Positions 57,188-64,000 of a DNA stretch of 64,000 nt are shown piece after piece. The notes below the pieces were generated by a model that worked only from the letters and a program-made list of their open reading frames with translations, was not told the origin of the DNA and did not search any database. Position numbers and translations under genes: made by a program. The stretch is from Marinobacter mangrovi. GTDB taxonomy: Bacteria > Pseudomonadota > Gammaproteobacteria > Pseudomonadales > Oleiphilaceae. Each line of letters begins with the position of its first letter. The first letter of the stretch is position 1. Location: the NCBI RefSeq assembly GCF_016798325.1, contig NZ_JAERVO010000002.1, positions 558,001 to 622,000 on the forward strand. Reading direction: 5' to 3'.

Positions 57188-58960
57188 ATGGACTTGGGCG
57201 TTGCGCTGACGCTAGGGACACTGTGTGCGGTGTTGCTGGGGCTGACACTGACAAGCGTTTCAGCGGACCTGATAATGATGGGCGCTCTTGTCTTTATCGT
57301 TATTTCAGGTGTATTACCTCCTGAAGATGCGCTTGCTGGATTTGCAAATCCCGGAGTGATCACGATAGCGACGCTTTATGTCGTCGCGGCAGGATTAAAG
57401 GAAACCGGGGCTGTTCAATGGATTGCACGTATCCTTCTGGGACACCCCGGCTCCATGTATGGCGCTCAAATGAGGATGTTGGCACCGACGAGCGCGCTCA
57501 GTGCCTTCATGAACAACACCGCTGTCGTGGCTATGTTTATACCTGCCGTTCAGGATTGGTCGCAACGGCTGCAAATTCCAACCTCCAAACTGCTGATTCC
57601 GCTGAGTTATGCTGCCATTCTCGGCGGGACATGCACCCTGATCGGCACCAGTACGAATCTGGTTGTTGATGGCATGCTTCAAAGCTGGCTTGGAATCAAC
57701 CTCGGGCTCTTCGAGCTTGCCTGGCTGGGTGTGCCTATTGCGATTGTCGGCGGTCTCTATCTAATCTTTGTTGCGCATCGTCTGCTGCCAAATCGTGGTG
57801 GACTGAAAGAAGAGCTTGACCAGGTCCGGCAGTACGGTGTGGAGGTTGAAGTCGACGCCAGCGGCCCACTCGTCGGTAAATCTGTTGCTGAGGCAGGTCT
57901 CCGGGCTTTGGCTTACGGGTTTTTGACCGAGATTAGTCGTCAGGGAAAGCTGATTACCGCTGTTGATCCTGAACGGACCCTCCATGGAGGGGACAAACTT
58001 TATTTTATCGGTGCTCCGGAGTGTGCCAGTGAACTTCGTCGTATTCATGGTTTGAACCCGGCATCCGGCAACGTCTCAAAACTCGATATAGCCAATCACC
58101 AGCGCTGCCTGGTCGAGGTCGTTCTGGGACCGGAGTTCCCGGCGTTGGGCGCCACTATTCGTGACTCCAGATTCCGCTCCCGATTCAACGCAGTCATTCT
58201 TTCTGTTTCTCGTGAGGGAAGACGGGTTGCCGGTAAGTTGGGCGATATTCAGCTTAAAGTTGGCGATACGCTGTTGCTCGAGGCGAGCCATGAATTTGCC
58301 GATCAATACCGATTTAGGCGAGATTTTCTACTCGTCAGCACCTTAAACGATTCAACGCCTCCAGATTTCCAAAAAGCGCCGCTCGCCCTAGGCATTCTAT
58401 TTGTAATGGTGGCTCTGAGTGCATCGGGTATTTTTTCCATTTTGGAATCCGCCTTTCTTGCGGCGGCAGCGATGATTCTCTCAAGATGCATTACCCCAAG
58501 TCGAGCTCGCCGCAGCATAGACTTGCCTGTCTTGATTGTTATTTCGGCGTCATTTGCGCTGGGCAATGCGATGTCTGCTACCGGCGCAGCCAAGCTGATT
58601 GCCGACGCGGTACTGCAGTTTGACGGAGTTTCGCCTTGGCTTGCTCTGGTTGTGGTTTATTTGGTTACTGCAGTCTTCACCGAAGTCATTACGAATAATG
58701 CCGCCGCAATCCTGATGTTTCCCATTGCTCTGGCCATTTCAGATGCTCTTCAAGCCAGCCCTATTCCTTTTGCAATCGGTGTGATGTTCGCTGCGTCCGC
58801 TAGCTTTATTACGCCGCTCGGGTATCAAACCAACCTTATGGTATATGGGCCGGGGCGTTACAGGTTCTCGGATTACTTTAAAGTTGGAGTTCCTCTCTCA
58901 TTGTTGGTTGGGATGGTCGCCGTGTCTCTCATTCCGGTGATTTGGCCGTTTCAAGGTTAA
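57188..58960 (+). CDS. SLC13-family permease with RCK_C domains, probable sulfate transporter
   Basis: The 590-residue inner-membrane protein has two groups of helices. NNTAVVAMFIPAV and TCTLIGTSTNLVVDG lie in the first half; TNNAAAILMFPIA and ITPLGYQTNLMVYGPG lie in the second. These are the SLC13/DASS inverted-repeat substrate motifs. Between them are two TrkA-C (RCK_C) domains (about 205-375). It starts 5 bp after cysC, so the two are cotranscribed. SLC13 members carry sulfate or dicarboxylates; sulfate is inferred from the cysC pairing. Confidence 0.88.
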   Translation: MDLGVALTLGTLCAVLLGLTLTSVSADLIMMGALVFIVISGVLPPEDALAGFANPGVITIATLYVVAAGLKETGAVQWIARILLGHPGSMYGAQMRMLAPTSALSAFMNNTAVVAMFIPAVQDWSQRLQIPTSKLLIPLSYAAILGGTCTLIGTSTNLVVDGMLQSWLGINLGLFELAWLGVPIAIVGGLYLIFVAHRLLPNRGGLKEELDQVRQYGVEVEVDASGPLVGKSVAEAGLRALAYGFLTEISRQGKLITAVDPERTLHGGDKLYFIGAPECASELRRIHGLNPASGNVSKLDIANHQRCLVEVVLGPEFPALGATIRDSRFRSRFNAVILSVSREGRRVAGKLGDIQLKVGDTLLLEASHEFADQYRFRRDFLLVSTLNDSTPPDFQKAPLALGILFVMVALSASGIFSILESAFLAAAAMILSRCITPSRARRSIDLPVLIVISASFALGNAMSATGAAKLIADAVLQFDGVSPWLALVVVYLVTAVFTEVITNNAAAILMFPIALAISDALQASPIPFAIGVMFAASASFITPLGYQTNLMVYGPGRYRFSDYFKVGVPLSLLVGMVAVSLIPVIWPFQG

Positions 58961-59204
58961 GCCTGAGTGGCTGTCTTTCTGCCTGAAGGCATCCGATGAC
59001 GAGCCAATGACTTAAGATCTTTGCGATTAAGCTCAAGATCAGTCGTGAAAATTGGTAAGGCTGCGATGTCCGCCTTGATACGGGTGTTATCGAGGCCTCG
59101 GCCGATTGAAATCAGCATGACTCTGTGAAAGTTTCGCTTTTATATGGTTCATACGCTCAACTAAACTGAGCTCCAGAATTGCCCGTTAGCAAAGGAATTG
59201 AGAA

Positions 59205-60470
59205 ATGGGAAAAAAAGTTGCTGTGATCGGTCTGGGTTATGTTGGCTTGCCGCTGGCTGCTGCTTTCGGCGGAAAGATGGACGTTGTTGGTTTTGATATC
59301 AATCCAAAACGGATCGCTGAACTGCGGAAAGGGCAGGACTATACGCGGGAAGTGTCTACTGCTGAGCTCGCTGAAGCAAAGGGACTTTCGTTTTCAGATT
59401 CCGTTGAAGGGATAAGGGACTGTCAGATCTTTATCGTCACGGTCCCTACGCCAATCGACGAATTTAAGTCCCCTGATTTGACACCGCTCGTTAAAGCCAG
59501 TGAAACCGTAGGCCAGGTCCTGAAAGCAGGCGATATCGTCATTTATGAATCGACCGTTTATCCCGGAGCAACCGAGGAAGTTTGCGTCCCCATTCTTGAA
59601 AGAGACTCTGGGCTCAAATTCAATCGGGATTTCTATGCCGGCTATAGTCCGGAACGGATCAACCCAGGCGATAAAGAACATCGCATAACAAGTATCAAGA
59701 AGGTGACTTCAGGATCCACACCTGAGATTGCCAGCGAAATCGACGCGCTATATGGAAGTGTGATTACCGCAGGCACTCACAAAGCCACCTCCATTAAAGT
59801 GGCCGAGGCGGCCAAGGTCATCGAGAACACCCAGCGTGACGTCAATATCGCCCTAATGAATGAGTTGGCCATGATCTTCGCACGCCTTGGTCTGGACACT
59901 CAGGACGTGTTGGCGGCGGCGGGCACCAAATGGAATTTCCTTCCGTTTAAACCGGGCCTGGTTGGCGGGCATTGTATTGGTGTCGACCCCTATTATCTGA
60001 CTCACAAGGCACAAGCCGTCGGTCATCATCCGGAAATGATTCTTGCGGGTCGTCGTATGAATGACTCCATGGGCGCTTATGCCGCCTCTGCGCTGGTTAA
60101 AGCAATGATCAAGGCCGGGCAGACGATATCCGGGGCTCGCATACTGATTTTGGGCCTGACATTTAAAGAGAATTGCCCGGATTTGCGGAATACGCGCGTT
60201 ATTGATGTCGTTCGTGAATTGCGGGATTTCGGATGTCAGGTTGATGTCGCCGATGTTTGGGCAAGTAATGAAGAAGCGCAGCACGAGTATGGGATAGCAT
60301 TGGCGAATCAGCCGGAAGCAGGCGTCTATGAAGGCGTCATACTGGCTGTGCCGCATCGTGATTATATTGAAATGGGTGCGAGTGAAATTCGAACCTATCT
60401 GAAACCGGGCGGCATCTTCTTTGATCTGAAGGCTGTATTCGGGAAGTCGGAATCCGATTTACGACTCTGA
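59205..60470 (+). CDS. UDP-sugar 6-dehydrogenase (WbpO/TviB-type)
   Basis: The 421-residue product has [16 protein letters not shown] (NAD binding), [32 protein letters not shown], and the catalytic Cys in [15 protein letters not shown]. These match the branch that oxidises UDP-GlcNAc or UDP-GalNAc to the uronic acid, more than UDP-glucose dehydrogenase. It would add an acidic sugar to the glycan. A usual partner 4-epimerase is not next to it. It has its own 244-bp upstream gap. Confidence 0.9.
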   Translation: MGKKVAVIGLGYVGLPLAAAFGGKMDVVGFDINPKRIAELRKGQDYTREVSTAELAEAKGLSFSDSVEGIRDCQIFIVTVPTPIDEFKSPDLTPLVKASETVGQVLKAGDIVIYESTVYPGATEEVCVPILERDSGLKFNRDFYAGYSPERINPGDKEHRITSIKKVTSGSTPEIASEIDALYGSVITAGTHKATSIKVAEAAKVIENTQRDVNIALMNELAMIFARLGLDTQDVLAAAGTKWNFLPFKPGLVGGHCIGVDPYYLTHKAQAVGHHPEMILAGRRMNDSMGAYAASALVKAMIKAGQTISGARILILGLTFKENCPDLRNTRVIDVVRELRDFGCQVDVADVWASNEEAQHEYGIALANQPEAGVYEGVILAVPHRDYIEMGASEIRTYLKPGGIFFDLKAVFGKSESDLRL

Positions 60471-60696
60471 TTTATTGAAGTGCGATATCGGTAATTTCGT
60501 GTTCTTGTCGTTTTTACTCGATATTGTCATGAAGCTCAGGTCATATTTCCTCATTTAATTGTCACTGAGGGATTATTGATCTATTATCGCTGTTGTCAGT
60601 TTTTGACTCGGCAAAGAACGATATTTCTTTTGCTTTACTTTCCGAATTTACGAATTCAGTTTCAAAGTTGTTTTTGACCAATTAAGGGTAAAATCC

Positions 60697-61065
60697 ATGG
60701 CAAAGATCAATGAGTATTACCAGAAAAAACAGCTGATGGATAAGCTTGCAGACGAATTGAAGAAGCTCGAGGAAGACAACGCATTGAAGCGTGAACTTGA
60801 GTTTGAAGAAAAGATTCGCGCTCTGATGAAGGACTACAACAAATCCGCCAAGGATGTGTTGCAGGTCCTGGGTGCGATTGATCCGTCAGTGTCTGGCGCC
60901 AAAGCCGACGCGGCAGGCTCCTCTCGCCCGAAGCGTCCGCTGAAGACTTATAAAAACCCGCACTCCGGCGAAGTTGTGAAAACCCGCGGTGGTAATCACA
61001 AAACGCTGAACGAGTGGCGCGAGAAATACGGTAAGGAAGCCGTACAGGGCTGGCAGCAGGATTAA
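60697..61065 (+). CDS. MvaT/MvaU-type H-NS-like DNA-binding protein
   Basis: This 122-residue product has an N-terminal coiled-coil oligomerisation region (KQLMDKLADELKKLEEDNAL), a linker rich in Lys/Arg/Pro/Ser, and the C-terminal AT-hook-like domain (YKNPHSGEVVKTRGGNHKTL, then NEWREKYGKEAVQGW). MvaT proteins bind AT-rich DNA and silence foreign genes. The 226-bp upstream region is itself AT-rich. It lies within the polysaccharide locus, followed by a terminator. Confidence 0.92.
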   Translation: MAKINEYYQKKQLMDKLADELKKLEEDNALKRELEFEEKIRALMKDYNKSAKDVLQVLGAIDPSVSGAKADAAGSSRPKRPLKTYKNPHSGEVVKTRGGNHKTLNEWREKYGKEAVQGWQQD

Positions 61066-61073
61066 GCCAGTCG

Positions 61074-61111
61074 GGCCTCGGCAGTTGAGGTGCCGAGGCC
61101 TCGTTTCTTTT
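61074..61111 (+). terminator. Rho-independent terminator after the mvaT-like gene
   Basis: GGCCTCGGCA and TGCCGAGGCC form a perfect 10-bp stem with a 7-nt loop, followed by a T-rich tract. It starts 9 bp after the stop codon. Confidence 0.88.
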
Positions 61112-61244
61112 AATTTCCGCCGCATTATTTCTCGTTAATAAAACTGTCTTATTGGCTTTTCCGGCCATTTGACCTTCTTCCAAAGAAGCATTGAGTAGCG
61201 CTTTTACGTTAGAATCCGATCAAAGTTTCTGACAAGGATGCTCT

Positions 61245-62651
61245 ATGCTAGCCGTCATTCTTTCCGGCGGGTCCGGTACCCGATTGTGGCCGCTATCCCG
61301 CGAGGCTTATCCAAAGCAGTTCCTGCCTGTAGTTACAGAAGAGTCGCTTTTGGCCGAAACCATTACGCGTGGTTTGGGGTGTGCCCCGTCGACACGTGTT
61401 ATGGCGATTACCAATGAAGATCACCGCTTTGTCGTGGCAGCGCATCTGCATGAGCTGGCGGACAAGAAAACCGATGGGATCATTCTCGAACCGGTTGGTC
61501 GGAACACGGCGCCGGCAATCGCGCTGGCGGCGCTGGCCGCTGCAGAAAGCGATCCGGAAGAGTTGTTGCTGATCATGCCTTCCGATCACGTCCTTCGTAA
61601 CCAGCAGGCGTTTGCCGAGGCCGTCGCGGTCGGAGCCAAGGCCGCCGAAAGCGGCAAGCTGGTTACTTTTGGTGTGGTGCCTGCCACGCCTCATACCGGT
61701 TATGGCTATATCAAGGCGGGCGACATGGCCGAGGGCTTCGCTCCGGTGGAGGCCTTTGTAGAAAAGCCTGATGAAGCTACGGCTCAATCCTATCTGGATC
61801 AGGGCGGCTACTACTGGAACAGCGGTATGTTCCTGTTCCGCGCGGATCGCTATCTCGAAGAATTGGGCAAGCACAACCCGCAAATGCTGGAAGCCTGCCG
61901 GAACGCTTATGCCGGCAAACAGTCGGATATGGACTTCGTGCGCGTCGATCGGGAAGCCTTCGAGGCCTGTCCGGATGACTCCATTGACTATGCGGTGATG
62001 GAAAAGACCCAGGATGCCGTAGTCGTACCTCTGGACGCCGGTTGGAGTGATGTGGGGTCCTGGTCCGCGCTGTGGGAAATTCAGCCGCGGGATGAGCATG
62101 GCAACGTCTGTCGGGGCGATGTCATCACCGAGGACGTATCCGGCTCCTACATCCATTCTGAGGGCCGTCTGATTGCGGCGCTGGGCATCAGTGACCATGT
62201 TATCGTCGAGACCGATGACGTGGTCCTGGTGGCGGACCGTAACCGGGTTCAGGATGTGAAGAAGCTCGTCGCCCAGGTGAAGGCCCAGGGGCGCGCCGAG
62301 CACCGCTTTCACAAGAAAGTCCATCGGCCCTGGGGAACCTACGAGGGTATTGCGATGGGCGAGCGCTTCCAGGTCAAGCGTATCACCGTCAATCCGGGCG
62401 CGTCCCTCTCGCTGCAGAAACACCATCACAGGGCCGAGCACTGGGTCGTGGTCAGTGGGACCGCCAATGTGGTTCGCGGTGACGAGGAGATTCTGCTGAC
62501 AGAAGATCAGTCCACATACATTCCCGTTGGCCACCGACACCGTCTGACCAATCCTGGAGTCATACCGCTGGAGTTGATCGAGGTCCAGACCGGGAGTTAT
62601 CTCGGCGAAGACGATATTGTACGGTTCGCCGATACCTACAACCGGGTCTGA
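61245..62651 (+). CDS. manC: Mannose-1-phosphate guanylyltransferase / mannose-6-phosphate isomerase (ManC/WbpW)
   Basis: This is a bifunctional type II PMI/GMP. The N-terminal pyrophosphorylase has LSGGSGTRLWPLSREAYPKQ and FVEKPDEATAQSYL. The C-terminal cupin has PGASLSLQKHHHRAEHW for the isomerase reaction. The 468-residue length is normal. It makes GDP-mannose for Gmd. A phosphomannomutase is not in the window and must be supplied elsewhere. GC content returns to the genome norm here. Confidence 0.96.
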   Translation: MLAVILSGGSGTRLWPLSREAYPKQFLPVVTEESLLAETITRGLGCAPSTRVMAITNEDHRFVVAAHLHELADKKTDGIILEPVGRNTAPAIALAALAAAESDPEELLLIMPSDHVLRNQQAFAEAVAVGAKAAESGKLVTFGVVPATPHTGYGYIKAGDMAEGFAPVEAFVEKPDEATAQSYLDQGGYYWNSGMFLFRADRYLEELGKHNPQMLEACRNAYAGKQSDMDFVRVDREAFEACPDDSIDYAVMEKTQDAVVVPLDAGWSDVGSWSALWEIQPRDEHGNVCRGDVITEDVSGSYIHSEGRLIAALGISDHVIVETDDVVLVADRNRVQDVKKLVAQVKAQGRAEHRFHKKVHRPWGTYEGIAMGERFQVKRITVNPGASLSLQKHHHRAEHWVVVSGTANVVRGDEEILLTEDQSTYIPVGHRHRLTNPGVIPLELIEVQTGSYLGEDDIVRFADTYNRV

Positions 62652-62658
62652 CCCGCGT

Positions 62659-62692
62659 TCGTAGCCGGGGTACAGGAGTTAACCGGCTACGA
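62659..62692 (+). terminator. Terminator-like hairpin after manC
   Basis: TCGTAGCCGG and CCGGCTACGA form a perfect 10-bp inverted repeat with a 14-nt loop, 8 bp after the manC stop. There is no T tract. It separates manC from the Clp-like gene. Confidence 0.5.
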
Positions 62693-62730
62693 GATCCATT
62701 ATCCAGTCATACAGGTCAAAGGAGGACCTT

Positions 62731-63753
62731 ATGTCACAATGGCCAAGGAACCGGCCGCAAGCCCCTCGTTCGTCTTCTTCCGGCGCCTCGAGTCGCACTT
62801 CCCATCTCACGTTGGCCTCTGTTTCACCGGGGTGGCACGCCTTTGCTGACTCGTTGGCCGTCGCCCTGATGCGCTCGTCGAGAGGAATCGTCTGGTTAAG
62901 GGGAGAAGCCGGTTCGGGCAAGACCGAATTGCTGCGGGCTCACATCCCGCATTGGCCATTTCCCTCGGTGTGGATGGACTTGCGGAGAGAGTGTGAGGTG
63001 ATGGCGAGTCTCGAGCCGGCTGTGCCATCGGGCAATGAGGTGAGTCCGGCCCGGACGGTGTTGATCCTCGATGATATGTCGCCAGACGATCTGCTCTACC
63101 TGATGAAAGACCCCCTACATCCGGCGAGCGAGTTGTTGCTGTCTCACCCGGGCCCTGTGCTGTTGTCCAGTCGGGCTTCGGGGCAAGAGGATGCCCAGTC
63201 ACTGATGGCCCAATCCGGCCGTTCGGTCGACCCCATGGATATGCCGCCCTCTGGAATCGACCACCGGTTGAGCATTATAAGAGGCAAGCAGTCGGCGATT
63301 GAGCGCGAATGGCGTGTCGAGATCGACCCTGATGCGTTGCATCGAGCGGCCCGTGGACTTTCGCCCGAAGGGCCGGAGACGCCGGGTGGTTCGTTGCGTT
63401 GGCTGTCTGCGGCGGCGGCGCGTGTGGCGATGGTGGCCGAGCGGGGCGATCCGGCGTTGCGAAGTGTCGAGGCGCGTATCGAAGATCTTAACCGGGCCTT
63501 GTTATTGGCTCAGGCCCGCGGTGGCGACGTTGACTCGTTGGAGTACGACATCCGTCTGGCGGAGATCGAGCGGGCGGCGTACAGCGTCGACTGGCATGAA
63601 AAGGCGCGCCGCGGTGATTTGCGGACGGTGCGGGCTGTCGATGTGGAGCGGGAGATTGCCGCGGCACGTGGGGCAACGTTCAATGACGGCGGCCCGGATG
63701 TGCTGTGTCGGCAACCCCGGTGTTGTCCCGCACCAATTGCCGAAGACAGCTAG
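62731..63753 (+). CDS. Degenerate Clp/Hsp100-like AAA+ protein
   Basis: The 340-residue product has a P-loop GEAGSGKTELLR (about residues 57-68) and a Walker B-like VLILDDMSPDDLLYL. After these it resembles the end of ClpB/ClpA NBD1: RLSIIRGKQSAIEREWRVEI, then IDPDALHRAARGL and LRWLSAAAARVAM. A coiled-coil-like segment and a TVRAVDVEREIAA stretch (like VTVEDIAEVVA) follow. It has no second ATPase domain, and its N-terminal 40 residues are low complexity. AAAGGAGG lies upstream. The similarity is by eye only. Confidence 0.65.
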   Translation: MSQWPRNRPQAPRSSSSGASSRTSHLTLASVSPGWHAFADSLAVALMRSSRGIVWLRGEAGSGKTELLRAHIPHWPFPSVWMDLRRECEVMASLEPAVPSGNEVSPARTVLILDDMSPDDLLYLMKDPLHPASELLLSHPGPVLLSSRASGQEDAQSLMAQSGRSVDPMDMPPSGIDHRLSIIRGKQSAIEREWRVEIDPDALHRAARGLSPEGPETPGGSLRWLSAAAARVAMVAERGDPALRSVEARIEDLNRALLLAQARGGDVDSLEYDIRLAEIERAAYSVDWHEKARRGDLRTVRAVDVEREIAAARGATFNDGGPDVLCRQPRCCPAPIAEDS

Positions 63754-63855
63754 CTGCGGCATTATGGCCGGATTTGGCGTTTCTCGGTGCTGCGAGAGCG
63801 GTCGTTCTCGTGCCGTCGCATTGAGCGTCGTTATTCGAAGGTTTGATGTCCCGCT

Positions 63856-64000
63856 ATGAACGATCTGGAAATTTACGTGCGTGAACTGGATACAGCCCGG
63901 CTGGAAACCTGGCTGGCCGAATCCCTGGATGGCCTGGCGATGGCCGCTGTCGGCAGTGTCGGTGTTGCTAAAGGTAAGGGCTATTATCAGGGCGTGCCGG
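63856..64000 (+). CDS. Unrecognised gene, 5' part only
   Basis: An ATG at 63856 opens a frame that runs off the right edge (48 codons seen: MNDLEIYVRELDTARLETWL, then AESLDGLAMAAVGSVGV). It has the high-GC codon style of the genome. Too little is visible to name it. It follows the Clp-like gene by about 100 bp on the same strand. Confidence 0.55.
   Translation, partial: MNDLEIYVRELDTARLETWLAESLDGLAMAAVGSVGVAKGKGYYQGVP

Noticed and set aside
58957-59118. 53-codon minus-strand frame between the permease and the dehydrogenase
   Set aside because: Its stop lies inside the permease's stop region, it has no ribosome site and no family resemblance. It could be a coding remnant but cannot be supported.
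61293-62540. Long minus-strand open frame opposite manC
   Set aside because: It is a shadow of a clear bifunctional ManC. The product looks like reverse-frame His/Arg/Gln-rich noise.

Overview
This 64 kb chromosomal window comes from a GC-rich gammaproteobacterium, most likely Marinobacter or a close relative. The evidence is the Pseudomonas/Marinobacter-type gene order lptC-lptA-lptB / kdsD-kdsC / yrbG / mlaFEDCB / ibaG / murA / hisG-hisD-hisC / zapE, a short-form HisG, a MvaT-type H-NS protein and a PilA-PilB-PilC-PilD locus. The genus is an inference from gene order and protein style; no search was run.

Region 1 (1-13.0 kb) is conserved envelope and core metabolism. LPS transport (lptB partial, lptA, lptC) and Kdo synthesis (kdsC, kdsD), with a Ca/Na antiporter, lie on the minus strand. 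They diverge from the mlaFEDCB phospholipid-transport operon, which is followed by ibaG, murA, hisG, hisD, hisC and a Nif3-family gene.

Region 2 (13.0-34.7 kb) holds zapG and zapE (divergent), a thiolase, a DUF1302-DUF1329 pair followed by a large MalT-type LuxR regulator, and three minus-strand envelope genes bracketed by two inverted copies of a 170-bp repeat. Then come a large unknown lipoprotein, a YfaZ-like porin, yacG, a hybrid sensor kinase, trmO, an unknown beta-rich exported protein, a HIT protein and coaE.

Region 3 (34.7-39.6 kb) is the type IV pilus core pilD-pilC-pilB-pilA on the minus strand. A good sigma-54 promoter precedes pilA. An IS3-family element with a nonsense mutation in orfA (39.7-40.9 kb) separates it from the next region.

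Region 4 (41.0-62.7 kb) is a surface-polysaccharide locus of lower and uneven GC: Wzz, Wzx flippase, a PAPS-type sulfotransferase, a Wzy candidate, glycosyltransferases, a NodB deacetylase, a second sulfotransferase-like protein, gmd and fcl (GDP-L-fucose), a WbpV/WbpL/WbpM-like initiation module, APS kinase (cysC), an SLC13 permease with RCK_C domains, a WbpO/TviB-like dehydrogenase, a MvaT-type silencer and a bifunctional ManC. Together these predict a Wzx/Wzy-assembled, fucose-containing, sulfated O-antigen or capsule. The locus carries its own sulfate-uptake and PAPS-making genes, and this is the most interesting system in the window.

The window ends with a degenerate Clp/Hsp100-like ATPase gene and the 5' end of an unrecognised gene. 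No tRNA, rRNA or CRISPR array was seen.
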